Below are positions 18,721 through 26,821 of a stretch of DNA of 64,000 bases, piece by piece. The DNA is from Caryophanales bacterium UBA784. GTDB taxonomy: Bacteria > Bacillota_I > Bacilli_A > RFN20 > CAG-288. Every line of letters starts with the position of its first letter. Within the stretch, counting starts at the first letter, position 1. Made by a program: the position numbers and the translations under genes. The stretch is from the NCBI GenBank assembly GCA_002297045.1, contig DBJE01000013.1, positions 62,001 to 126,000 of the forward strand. The letters run 5' to 3'. Below the pieces are notes generated by a model. The model saw nothing but the letters and a program-made list of their open reading frames with translations. It was not told the origin of the DNA and made no database searches.

Positions 18721-18755
18721 TCCCGTCCGCCATCCTTTTGGCGGACGGGATTTCT
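18721..18755 (+). terminator. Terminator of the transporter operon
   Basis: A perfect 11-bp GC-rich stem (18721-18731 with 18740-18750), an 8-base loop and a short T-rich tail. Confidence 0.88.
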
Positions 18756-18773
18756 GCTTCTGCTCTGTTTTCC

Positions 18774-18802
18774 TTGACTATCCTTGCCGAAAATTAGATA
18801 AT
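18774..18802 (+). promoter_or_regulatory. Promoter of tRNA-Ser
   Basis: TTGACT (18774-18779), a 17-base spacer and GATAAT (18797-18802). The tRNA begins 17 bases after the -10 box. Confidence 0.75.
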
Positions 18803-18818
18803 TATCTAGCTACGATTT

Positions 18819-18908
18819 GGAGTGATACTCAAGTGGTTAAGAGGAGTCCCTGCTAAGGACTTAGAGGGAGTAATCCCTGCGAGAGTTCAAATCTCTCTCA
18901 CTCCGCCA
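18819..18908 (+). tRNA. tRNA-Ser(GCT)
   Basis: A 90-base serine tRNA with a long variable arm. The acceptor stem pairs 18819-18825 with 18898-18904; the discriminator is G and CCA is encoded (18906-18908). The anticodon stem AGTCC/GGACT encloses loop CTGCTAA with anticodon GCT at 18852-18854. It reads AGC/AGT. It is the only tRNA I find in the window, so the tRNA that reads AGG is elsewhere. Confidence 0.96.
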
Positions 18909-18918
18909 TTGAAAAGAG

Positions 18919-18942
18919 ACACGGAGAAATCCGTGTTTTTTT
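18919..18942 (+). terminator. Terminator after tRNA-Ser
   Basis: A 7-bp stem with a GAAA tetraloop followed by seven T residues, 10 bases after the tRNA. Confidence 0.9.
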
Positions 18943-19189
18943 CGTTTTGCCAAAGAATAAGAGAAACACGGGGGCTAACGGATAGCCTATGCTCTGTGAT
19001 TTCATCAATTACGCAACGGAGGTCTAAATGTTTTCAGCCTGAAAAAACAGATTCTTTCTTCTTTCGCTTACGAAAAAAGAAGAGAAATGTTAAAATGAAA
19101 GCGTTCAGGAAGAGCAAACGCTGTTTTTATCTTCTCCTGCCATGTAACTGAGTCCTTGTGGCGTTAAGCCTAGGCAAAGGGGGAAAACG

Positions 19190-19717
19190 ATGTTTACGAT
19201 TGGACAAAAGGTCGTTGATCAAAACGGGAAGGTTTTTGTTGTTTCGTCGATTGAAGGGAAAGACTTTGGCAAAGGAAGGGAAGACTATCTCACCCTCCGT
19301 CCCTGCTTTGAGGAAGAATTCTCGAAGGGATATTGCTCTTATGTCCCTCTTTCTTCTGCCTCTTCCTTGATTCGACTAGTCATGTCGAAGAAACAGGTTA
19401 AGGAACTTGCCTGTTCTTACGAGGATCTTGAACCGAGGAGGTTCAAGAATCCCCGGGAACGGAAGACCTATTTTGAAAATGTCGTCAAATCCAAGGACTC
19501 CAAGGAAAGGCTCCGGGCAATCAAAAGCCTCGTCCTTTACCGGGAGGAACGGAAGGCCAGCAAAAAAGTGTTTTCGGATTTTGATCGCATGCTGCTTGAC
19601 CGTCTCTCTTCCCTTCTTAAAAGTGAGAGGGCGGCAGCCCTTGACCTTTCTCCAGAAGAGGTTAGTGGTTATATCCAAAAAAAGATTAGGAAAGAGAAAA
19701 GCTGGGCGGCTATTTAG
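19190..19717 (+). CDS. CarD-like transcription regulator
   Basis: A 175-residue cytoplasmic protein. The N-terminal 60 residues (FTIGQKVVDQNGKVFVVSSI, then YLTLRP) resemble the RNA-polymerase-interacting Tudor-like domain of CarD/CdnL. The alpha-helical C-terminal part (LYREERKAS, FDRMLLDRLSSLLKSE, LSPEEVSGYI) resembles the DNA-binding half. CarD proteins bind the RNA polymerase beta subunit and stabilise open promoter complexes, often at rRNA and tRNA promoters. GGGGG at about 19179-19183 precedes ATG 19190. It is a single-gene unit closed by its own terminator. Confidence 0.7.
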   Translation: MFTIGQKVVDQNGKVFVVSSIEGKDFGKGREDYLTLRPCFEEEFSKGYCSYVPLSSASSLIRLVMSKKQVKELACSYEDLEPRRFKNPRERKTYFENVVKSKDSKERLRAIKSLVLYREERKASKKVFSDFDRMLLDRLSSLLKSERAAALDLSPEEVSGYIQKKIRKEKSWAAI

Positions 19718-19763
19718 GAATTACATTCACAATTTAGCTTGTCCTTCTTCTTCAAGGGAACGG

Positions 19764-19799
19764 AAAAAGGATGCCTTTGACTCCGGGCATCCTTTTTTT
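19764..19799 (+). terminator. Terminator after the CarD-like gene
   Basis: A 9-bp stem (19767-19775 with 19786-19794) followed by a run of T residues to 19799. Confidence 0.88.
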
Positions 19800-19859
19800 C
19801 TTGAGGATGATACAAAGTAGTGTAGCCTTGATAAAAAACAGGGGTTATTCTTTTCACAG

Positions 19860-19886
19860 CAAAAAGGCAACCGAATTGGTTGCCTT
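19860..19886 (-). terminator. Terminator of the XRE regulator gene
   Basis: A perfect 9-bp stem (19864-19872 with 19878-19886). Its T tract (five bases) is on the minus strand, so it closes the converging gene. Confidence 0.85.
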
Positions 19887-19923
19887 ATCGTCACATTTTT
19901 AATTGGGTGATTGTTTTAGGAAA

Positions 19924-20232
19924 CTACTTTTCTTCTTTGTCTTGGCTCTCTTCTTCCTTGTTCTCTTCTTCGGGAAGAACGACAGCGGCAGGGATTTCCT
20001 TAGCAGCGCCATCACCACGAAGTTTGTTCCGATGCGGCTTGTTTCCGACGATATAATCGATGGAAACATCGAAGATTTCGGAATATTTCCTCAAAGTCTT
20101 GATGTTCGGCTCGATACGTCCGATTTCGTAGTCGGAAATGTTGTACTGGTGTACATGCATTTTTTTGCCGAGCTGTTCCTGAGTCCTTCCAGCCCGTTTG
20201 CGGAGATAACGTAGATTTTCTTTTAACTTCAT
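19924..20232 (-). CDS. XRE-family helix-turn-helix regulator
   Basis: A 102-residue protein with an N-terminal Cro/C1-type HTH (residues 3-60: NLRYLRKRAGRTQEQLGKKM, then YNISDYEIGRIEPNIKTLRK). It ends in a KPH linker and an acidic Glu/Lys-rich tail. GAGAGG lies 8 bases before its ATG. It is transcribed divergently from rbgA, so the 150-base gap between them probably contains its operator. The target genes are unknown. Confidence 0.9.
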   Translation of the reverse strand: MKLKENLRYLRKRAGRTQEQLGKKMHVHQYNISDYEIGRIEPNIKTLRKYSEIFDVSIDYIVGNKPHRNKLRGDGAAKEIPAAVVLPEEENKEEESQDKEEK

Positions 20233-20355
20233 TTTACTAATCCTCTCTTTTCGGTCCTGACCTTGTTAAAAATAAACAGGCACTTCCTTCTTGTTTAGTT
20301 TAACATATTAATTTTATAAGTAAAGCCAAAAAATGCAAATTTCAACGAATATAGT

Positions 20356-20361
20356 TATAAT
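20356..20361 (+). promoter_or_regulatory. -10 box for rbgA operon
   Basis: TATAAT 21 bases before the rbgA ATG. No good -35 match is visible. The leader is short and has only a weak Shine-Dalgarno. Confidence 0.55.
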
Positions 20362-20381
20362 ATTTTCTGAGAAATTTAATT

Positions 20382-21230
20382 ATGGCAAGCATCAACGACA
20401 TTCATTGGTTTCCTGGACATAGGCAAAAGGCTCTTCGGGCTAGGCGGGAAAAGCTCCAACTTTGCGATGGAGTCATTGAAATCGGGGATGCCCGGGCCCC
20501 TTTTTCCTCCTTTCCGGACTATCTTGACCAGAGGACGAGGAACAAAGTAAAGGTGTTTGTCTTTTCAAAGTCCGACCTTGCCGATCCTTTCCTCTTTCCT
20601 AAGCAAAGGGAAAGAAGGAAGGAAAAAGGCATTGTCCCTTTTTCCTGTGATCTTCGTAATCCTAAGTCCGGGAAAGAGCTTCTCTCTTATCTTTCCAAGG
20701 TTCAGACCAAAAATGATGAAAAATACCGGAAACTAGGTTTTCCTCTTCCCAGCAAACGCTTTATGGTCTTAGGTATTCCAAATGTCGGGAAGTCTACCTT
20801 TATTAATTCCTTGGCAGGAAAGAAGAAGGCAGCGGTTGAGAATAGACCAGGAAAGACACGTGATGAAAGCCTGATTCATGTTTCGGACAAGGTCTATATT
20901 TTTGATTCGCCGGGCATCCTTGAACCGAACTATGAGAATAAGGAAGTAAGGGCCAAGCTTGCCCTTCTTGGCTCGGTCAAGCAGGATATTCTTCCTCTTG
21001 TTCCTCTAAGTGACTATCTTCTTGATTTTCTTTCTGTGCACTATCCTTCCGCCCTTAGTCAACGCTATGGCGTGTCCTTTAAGGAAACAAATGAGGAGAC
21101 CTATGAAGAGATTGCGAAGGCAAGAAATCTTCTTCTCTCAAAAGGGAAACCGGACAGCAGGAAGGCAAGAAGCCTCGTTTTAAGTGAATTTAAGGTCGGA
21201 AGGCTAGGGAGAAGGTCTCTCGATGACTAA
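20382..21230 (+). CDS. rbgA: Ribosome biogenesis GTPase A
   Basis: RbgA (YlqF) is a circularly permuted GTPase needed for late 50S assembly. The G motifs come in permuted order: G4 SKSDL (62-66) first, then G1 GIPNVGKST (131-139), the PGKT switch (156-159) and G3 DSPG (175-178). The N-terminal IHWFPGH is typical. The length of 282 is normal. The last 8 bases overlap rnhB, the same pair as ylqF-rnhB in Bacillus, so the two are translated together. Confidence 0.96.
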   Translation: MASINDIHWFPGHRQKALRARREKLQLCDGVIEIGDARAPFSSFPDYLDQRTRNKVKVFVFSKSDLADPFLFPKQRERRKEKGIVPFSCDLRNPKSGKELLSYLSKVQTKNDEKYRKLGFPLPSKRFMVLGIPNVGKSTFINSLAGKKKAAVENRPGKTRDESLIHVSDKVYIFDSPGILEPNYENKEVRAKLALLGSVKQDILPLVPLSDYLLDFLSVHYPSALSQRYGVSFKETNEETYEEIAKARNLLLSKGKPDSRKARSLVLSEFKVGRLGRRSLDD

Positions 21231-21894
21231 GGAGAAAACCGTTCCTTCCCTGGAAACCCCCCGCCATGCCTTTGACAGGCAGGAAAGAAGGATTCACCAG
21301 GCAAAGTATATCGCCGGTTTTGATGAAGCCGGAAGAGGTCCTCTTGCCGGTCCTTTAAGCTGTGCCGGCGTGATTCTTCCGGAAGACTTTGACTGCCCTT
21401 TGGTCAATGACAGCAAGAAGCTGACGGATAAGGAGAGACGGACGGCCTATAAGCTGATTAAGGAACAAGCCCTATGCTATTCCGTCCGGCTTATCCCTGT
21501 CGAGAGGATCGATGAAAGGAATATCTTAGAAGCCGACAGACAGGGCAGGAGGCTGTGCCTTGAAGACTTATGCAAGACACAGAAGCCTGATTTTCTGATT
21601 ACGGACTATAGGAACCTTCCGACCGATATTCCTTTTCTTTCCATTCCGAAGGGAGATTCGACTTCCCTGGCGGTTTCCGCCGCATCCATCCTTGCCAAGG
21701 TTACACGGGATGACTATAGGATAGAACTGGATAAACGTTATCCCCTTTATCAGTTTAAGAAGAATAAGGGATATGGAACGAAGCAGCATATTCAGGCAAT
21801 TCATGATTATGGGTATATTAAAGGGGTCCACCGCCTTAGTTTTGAGCCGGTCAAAGATAGGTTCCTTGGCATCGAACAATTGAAACTCTTTTAA
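21223..21894 (+). CDS. rnhB: Ribonuclease HII
   Basis: A 223-residue RNase HII that removes ribonucleotides and RNA primers from DNA. The catalytic Asp-Glu pair is in GFDEAGRGPLAGP (D34, E35); further acidic residues lie in LITDYR and LAKVTRDD, and the SAASILAKV segment is diagnostic. The gene overlaps rbgA. About 25 residues precede the usual start of the fold; no better start with a Shine-Dalgarno is visible further in. Confidence 0.96.
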   Translation: MTKEKTVPSLETPRHAFDRQERRIHQAKYIAGFDEAGRGPLAGPLSCAGVILPEDFDCPLVNDSKKLTDKERRTAYKLIKEQALCYSVRLIPVERIDERNILEADRQGRRLCLEDLCKTQKPDFLITDYRNLPTDIPFLSIPKGDSTSLAVSAASILAKVTRDDYRIELDKRYPLYQFKKNKGYGTKQHIQAIHDYGYIKGVHRLSFEPVKDRFLGIEQLKLF

Positions 21895-21947
21895 TTTCTT
21901 CCGTTTTTTTCCTTTTTCCTGTCCCATATTAGGCAGAGGATGGACAA

Positions 21948-22769
21948 ATGGATTTTAAAGCAAGAAGCATCAGGACGGCTCTGTCAAAAAACTGCAAAGG
22001 TGACTGGAAGAAAAGGTACGAGAAGAGGAAAAAGAAAGAGGCGAGGAGTAAGGAAGAGATTGAGGGCGCCTTTTATGACAGGAAGGCTAAGGTCCTGATT
22101 ATCGGAGACGAGGACTATCCTGAGTACTTTACTCACTGCCTCTATCCCCCTAGGGTTCTATACTATTACGGAAACCTGTCTCTTCTTTCCTCACGCTATC
22201 GTCTTACCTGTGTCGGAACCAGAAACCCGACTATCTACCAGCATGACACCTGCTACCGATTAATCAAGGAAAGGGAAGAGAAAAGGAAGAATTCGGTTAC
22301 GATTGTCTCCGGAAGGGCCATTGGACTTGACGAAGCCTGCAGGCGGGCGGCAAGGGATAAAGGGGCCGGTGTCATAGCCGTTCTCGGCTCCGGTATCGAC
22401 TTTTGCTATCCGGACAAAAACAAGGACATTTATGAGTACTGCAAGTCCGGAAAGGGACTTGTCCTTAGCGAGTATCCTTCTTCCCTTCCTCCGGAAAAAG
22501 AGAACTTCCTGTTCCGTAACCGCCTAAGGGCTTCTTTAAGCGAAGTCATTTTTATCGGCGGAGGCTCTTCCCTCCGTTCAGGGACAAAGAGCCTTGTCCG
22601 GCTAGGATTGGAAAGGAATAAGGAGATTCTTGCCCTCCCCTGCAATGTGACCGGGGATGATCTGACTAACCTTATTATTAAAGATGGGGCAGACGTTGTT
22701 CTTTCTTCGACGGACCTTATCGACCAGCTGAAAGACTGCTACCGGACACCGGAAAAGAAAAAAGCTTAG
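21948..22769 (+). CDS. dprA: DNA processing protein A (DprA/Smf)
   Basis: DprA loads RecA onto incoming single-stranded DNA in transformation. The Rossmann-like domain shows IVSGRAIGLDEACRRAA, IAVLGSGIDFCYP, LVLSEYPSSLPPE and FLFRNRLRASLSE, all in family order. At 273 residues it lacks the C-terminal winged helix of longer homologues. The Lys/Arg-rich N-terminus (residues 1-35) replaces the usual SAM-like region. No other competence gene is nearby. Order rnhB-dprA-topA-xerC is as in other Bacilli. Confidence 0.92.
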   Translation: MDFKARSIRTALSKNCKGDWKKRYEKRKKKEARSKEEIEGAFYDRKAKVLIIGDEDYPEYFTHCLYPPRVLYYYGNLSLLSSRYRLTCVGTRNPTIYQHDTCYRLIKEREEKRKNSVTIVSGRAIGLDEACRRAARDKGAGVIAVLGSGIDFCYPDKNKDIYEYCKSGKGLVLSEYPSSLPPEKENFLFRNRLRASLSEVIFIGGGSSLRSGTKSLVRLGLERNKEILALPCNVTGDDLTNLIIKDGADVVLSSTDLIDQLKDCYRTPEKKKA

Positions 22770-22792
22770 CATAGCTAAGGAATTTTCCATCC

Positions 22793-22821
22793 TTGACAAA
22801 ACCCTCTCCTCTCATAATAAT
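22793..22821 (+). promoter_or_regulatory. Probable promoter of topA
   Basis: A consensus TTGACA (22793-22798) with an AATAAT box 17 bases downstream (22816-22821), just after dprA. Confidence 0.65.
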
Positions 22822-22852
22822 AAGGAACGCAAATTAGCAGGGGCATAGAAAA

Positions 22853-25018
22853 ATGAAACTGATTATTGTTGAGTCGCCGCATAAAAGCAAGACGATTGGA
22901 CAATTCCTTGGCAAGGATTATAAGGTCGTTGCCTCCAAAGGACATATCCGTGATTTGGCTTCCTCGGGTCATAGGGGGCTTGGTGTCGACGTCGAACACG
23001 GGTTTAAGCCGACCTATACCATTCCTGCCGACAAGAGGGCGACGGTCAAGGCCTTAAAGGAAGATGTCAAGAAGGCCGACGAAGTCTATCTGGCTACCGA
23101 TCCTGACCGGGAGGGAGAGGCGATTTCCTGGCATCTTGCCCAGGTTCTTAATCTTCCTGTCGAGACGACGAAACGTCTGGAATTCCACGAGATTACTAAG
23201 CCTGCCATCCTCCGTGCCTTGCAGAACCCCCGGACAATCAATAGGCCGCTAGTCGAAAGCCAGGAGACACGCCGTATCATCGACCGTCTTAGGGGCTTCC
23301 GCCTTTCCTATCTTCTTCAGAAGAAGATTAAGTCTCCTTCCGGAGGCCGTGTCCAGTCGGTCGTCCTAAAGTTCATCGTCGACCGGGAAAAGGAAATCAA
23401 GGACTTTGTTCCGCAGGAGTACTGGACACTGACCGGAACCTTCTTTGACAAGGACAAAGCCTCTGTCGTGGCTTCTCTTGCCACCTATCAAGGCAAACCT
23501 GTTTCCATCAAGAGCCAGGAGGAAGTGGATAAGATTATCGCTTCCCTTCCGAAAGAGTTCACGGCCAAGTCCCTAAAGACGACCAAGGTCAAGAAGGAGC
23601 CACGTCCTCCTTTCATTACTTCTACGATGCAGCAGGAAGCCTTCACCCGGTACCATTTTTCCACGAGCCATACCCAGTCGATCGCCCAGCACCTTTATGA
23701 AGGCGTTGAGATCAACGGCCAGGCAACCGGTTTAATCACTTATAGGCGTACCGATTCCATCCGTCTTGCGGATGAGTTCGTTGCATCTGCCCATGATAGG
23801 ATCGAGAAGAACTACGGCAAGGATTATCTTGGCCATGTCCACGTCCAGAAGTCGAGCAAGAACGTCCAGGATGCCCATGAGGCCATCCGTCCGACCGATC
23901 TTTCCTTGACTCCTGGAAAGAGGCATACCATCCTGACTGAAGACGAGTACAAACTTTATCTCAGGATTTATAACCGTGCCATCGCATCCCTAAGGTCTGC
24001 CAAGATTGATTCTTTGACCACCCTTACCCTTGACGGAAATGGCTACGGATTTAACTGCAGCAACACCAAGACCCTCTTTGACGGCTATACCCGTATCTAT
24101 AACGAAAACGAAGAGGAGGATAAGAAGGCCGAAAGCAAGATTCCTTCCACCATTAAGGAAGGGGATGTCTTCACCGAGGGGAAGAGGGATAAGGAGCAGC
24201 ACTTCACGAAGGCCCCTAGCCGCTATAACGAAGGCAAGGTCGTCAAACTCAGGCAGGAGAATGGTATCGGCCGTCCTTCCACCTACGCCAAGACGATTTC
24301 TACCCTTCTTGAACGGGACTATGCAAAGTCGGTTAAGGGATCCCTTGTTCCGACCGAGCAGGGAGACCTTACCGTCGATGCCCTGGTCCACAACTTCCCG
24401 AAATACAGGGATGTCAGTTATACGGCAAATAGGGAGACTGCTTTAGACAACATTGCCGAAGGAAAGACGGACAGATTGAAGCTATTGACCGACTTCTGGT
24501 CTGAATTCACCAAGTACTTCGATGCCGCAAAGCAGAACAGGGAGAAAATCCAGCCTAAGGTTGTGGAAGGAAGAGTCTGCCCTGAGTGTGGGGCACCTTT
24601 GGTCTACCGGAAAGGAAAGTACGGAGAATTCATCGGCTGCTCGAACTATCCTAAGTGTACCTATATCGAGAAGGAACAGCCTCAGGTTGTGGAGGGAAGA
24701 GTCTGTCCGAAATGCGGGAAACCGCTTATCTACCGGAAAGGAAGATACGGAAAGTTCATTGGTTGCTCTGGATATCCTAAATGCGACTATAGGGAAGACA
24801 GGAAGGGAAATGTCGTTGAACGGGGTGCAAAGAAGAAAGTTGAAATCCCTGCCGATGCCCCTCTCTGTCCGCGCTGCCATACCGGACATCTGATTGAGAA
24901 GAAGAGCCGCTTTGGGAAGACCTTCATCGGCTGTTCGAACTATCCTAAGTGCCGCTACATCGTCCCAGGCAAGGGCGAAGACAAGGACGCTGAAAAGGAA
25001 GCAAAAGAAGGAAAATAG
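22853..25018 (+). CDS. topA: DNA topoisomerase I
   Basis: A type IA topoisomerase of 721 residues that relaxes negative supercoils. The TOPRIM domain shows VESPHKSKTI (6-15) and ATDPDREGEAI (81-91). The catalytic Tyr297 is in LITYMRTDSIR, where Met298 is AGG and Arg299 is CGT, exactly matching the family motif. Three C4 zinc modules close the protein (about 575-715), each a CPxC pair followed by CSNYPKC or CSGYPKC. A short leader carries AGGGG before the ATG. Confidence 0.98.
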   Translation: MKLIIVESPHKSKTIGQFLGKDYKVVASKGHIRDLASSGHRGLGVDVEHGFKPTYTIPADKRATVKALKEDVKKADEVYLATDPDREGEAISWHLAQVLNLPVETTKRLEFHEITKPAILRALQNPRTINRPLVESQETRRIIDRLRGFRLSYLLQKKIKSPSGGRVQSVVLKFIVDREKEIKDFVPQEYWTLTGTFFDKDKASVVASLATYQGKPVSIKSQEEVDKIIASLPKEFTAKSLKTTKVKKEPRPPFITSTMQQEAFTRYHFSTSHTQSIAQHLYEGVEINGQATGLITYRRTDSIRLADEFVASAHDRIEKNYGKDYLGHVHVQKSSKNVQDAHEAIRPTDLSLTPGKRHTILTEDEYKLYLRIYNRAIASLRSAKIDSLTTLTLDGNGYGFNCSNTKTLFDGYTRIYNENEEEDKKAESKIPSTIKEGDVFTEGKRDKEQHFTKAPSRYNEGKVVKLRQENGIGRPSTYAKTISTLLERDYAKSVKGSLVPTEQGDLTVDALVHNFPKYRDVSYTANRETALDNIAEGKTDRLKLLTDFWSEFTKYFDAAKQNREKIQPKVVEGRVCPECGAPLVYRKGKYGEFIGCSNYPKCTYIEKEQPQVVEGRVCPKCGKPLIYRKGRYGKFIGCSGYPKCDYREDRKGNVVERGAKKKVEIPADAPLCPRCHTGHLIEKKSRFGKTFIGCSNYPKCRYIVPGKGEDKDAEKEAKEGK

Positions 25019-25044
25019 TCCTTTTAATTAGGCAAAACCAGGAA

Positions 25045-25067
25045 AGAGGGGTTCAAAGCCCCTTTTT
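25045..25067 (+). terminator. Terminator after topA
   Basis: A 6-bp stem (25047-25052 with 25058-25063, one G-U pair) followed by a T run. Confidence 0.75.
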
Positions 25068-25137
25068 CTTTGCCTTTGGATTTGGGGCGTTTACCCTTCT
25101 CTCCTTTTCTTTTGTTCTGTTAAACTATTGAGAAGAA

Positions 25138-26064
25138 ATGAATCGGATTGAACAGATAAAGGACGAGCAGTTCAAAGGATTTCTTTCCTACCTGACCAAG
25201 CTGAAGGGATATTCCAGGAAGACAAGGGAAAGCTACGGGGAGGATGTCGCCGAGTTTCTTCTCTTCCTTCAGGAGGAAGGAAAGGATAAGGCCTCTGTCT
25301 CACGCAGCCTTATCCAGGCCTATCTTAGGTCTCTCCGCAGGAAGGAGAGGGAACCTAGTTCCATCAAGCGGAGAATCTCTGCCTTAAAACACTTTTACCG
25401 CTATCTCCATGTCTATCATCAAAGGAAGGATAATCCTTTTGAGACGATTTCCACACCGAAAAAGAAAAAGAAGCTTCCTCAATTCCTCTCCGAAAAAGAA
25501 GTCGGTGACTTTCTTGATTCCAATAGGAGGCGGAAGGATTTCTTAGCCTTGCGCGACCAGGCCCTGCTTGAACTTCTTTTCTCTTCCGGACTGCGTGCCG
25601 GAGAGATTATTTCCCTTAAAAGGCAGGACAGGGATTTTTCCTCGAAAAGGAGGAAAATCAGCGGAAAGGGAAACAAGGACAGAAGGGTCCCTTTCTCTAG
25701 CCATGCCGATCAGGCGGTTAAGTCTTATAGGAAGAACCTGCGCCCTAGTCTTTTAAAGAACAAGAAGGACGAAGGCTATCTTTTCCTTTCCTGCCGCGGA
25801 GAGAAACTGACCGAACGGGGACTTGAATATCTTGTCGGAGAAGCGGCAAAAAAAGCAGGTTTCTCCCTTAAGGTCCATCCCCATAGGCTTCGCCATTCCT
25901 TTGCCACGGAACTTTTGAATAACGGGGCGGATCTGCGGGTTATCCAGGAACTGCTTGGGCATGAGTCTGTCCGGACGACTTCCATCTATACCCATGTGAC
26001 CTATCAGGATTTAAAGACGACCTATGATGCCTGTTTTCCCCTGAAAAAGGAGGAGAAGAAATGA
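25138..26064 (+). CDS. xerC: Tyrosine recombinase XerC/XerD-like
   Basis: A 308-residue site-specific recombinase, probably resolving chromosome dimers. The catalytic set is complete: R153 in GLRAGE, K177 in SGKGNK, H249 and R252 in HPHMLRHSFAT (Met250 is AGG), H275 in LLGHES and the nucleophile Y284 in SIYTHV. The N-terminal SAM-like domain is present. Its position after topA matches xerC (codV). A TAAACT box ends 11 bases before the ATG, giving a very short leader. The stop overlaps the next ATG (ATGA). Confidence 0.94.
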   Translation: MNRIEQIKDEQFKGFLSYLTKLKGYSRKTRESYGEDVAEFLLFLQEEGKDKASVSRSLIQAYLRSLRRKEREPSSIKRRISALKHFYRYLHVYHQRKDNPFETISTPKKKKKLPQFLSEKEVGDFLDSNRRRKDFLALRDQALLELLFSSGLRAGEIISLKRQDRDFSSKRRKISGKGNKDRRVPFSSHADQAVKSYRKNLRPSLLKNKKDEGYLFLSCRGEKLTERGLEYLVGEAAKKAGFSLKVHPHRLRHSFATELLNNGADLRVIQELLGHESVRTTSIYTHVTYQDLKTTYDACFPLKKEEKK

Positions 26065-26747
26065 AAGGTGTGATTTTCGATTTCAACGGAACCATGTTCT
26101 TTGATTCCCTTTTCCATGAAAAGGCCTGGATGGCAATAGGGGAGAAGTATTTCCACCGGCATCTGTCAAAACAGGAGGTCGATAAGAATATCCAGGGGCG
26201 GAGCAACGAGCGGATTCTTTCCTACCTTTCCTCTTCTCCTCTTTCTAAAGAGGAGGCGGACTTCATTTCCGGGGAGAAAGAAAAAAGGTATCGGAAAAGG
26301 GCAAGGGCGAATCCTTCTTTGCTTCATCTCGCACCAGGGCTAGTTTCCTTCCTGGATTTCTTAAAGACGAACAACATTCCTCGTGCCATTGCCACTTCCT
26401 CTGAAAAGACAAACAGGGAATGGTATAAGAAAGTGTTTCCTCTTTCCCGGTATTTTGAGGAAAATAACAGGATTTATGATGATGGAAGTTTTCAAAAAGG
26501 GAAACCGGACCCGGAAATATATCAGGTGGCAAGGAAGAGACTATCTCTTGCCCCTTCTTCCTGTCTGGTCTTTGAAGATTCTCTCTCTGGCCTGAAAAGC
26601 GCCTTTGCCGCCAAGGCAGGGATGATCTGCCAGGCTGTGGATCCGGATTTTCCCCCTTCTTTCCCCCACCCTTCTTTTGTCACTCTTTCCCTTTCCTGCT
26701 TCTGGCCCATCCCCTCTTCGGTATTTGAATTTCTTAGGCGGAAATAA
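26061..26747 (+). CDS. HAD-family hydrolase (phosphoglycolate/sugar phosphatase-like)
   Basis: A 228-residue HAD phosphatase coupled to xerC by an ATGA overlap. Motif I is FDFNGTMF (residues 6-13): the nucleophile Asp is present, but the second acidic residue is Asn (AAC codon, so not a code effect). Motif II is AIATSSEKTN; motif III/IV includes KPDPEIY and LVFEDSLSGLKSAFAAKAG. It resembles beta-phosphoglucomutase-like phosphatases of subfamily IA. The substrate is unknown. The Asn would be expected to change or slow catalysis, though a number of HAD proteins carry it. Confidence 0.85.
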   Translation: MKGVIFDFNGTMFFDSLFHEKAWMAIGEKYFHRHLSKQEVDKNIQGRSNERILSYLSSSPLSKEEADFISGEKEKRYRKRARANPSLLHLAPGLVSFLDFLKTNNIPRAIATSSEKTNREWYKKVFPLSRYFEENNRIYDDGSFQKGKPDPEIYQVARKRLSLAPSSCLVFEDSLSGLKSAFAAKAGMICQAVDPDFPPSFPHPSFVTLSLSCFWPIPSSVFEFLRRK

Positions 26748-26821
26748 GGGAAAATCCGCCCTGCTTTCTCTTTCTTTATCTTCGTTTCTTGGATATACTA
26801 ATAACGAAGCAGGTATCATTC

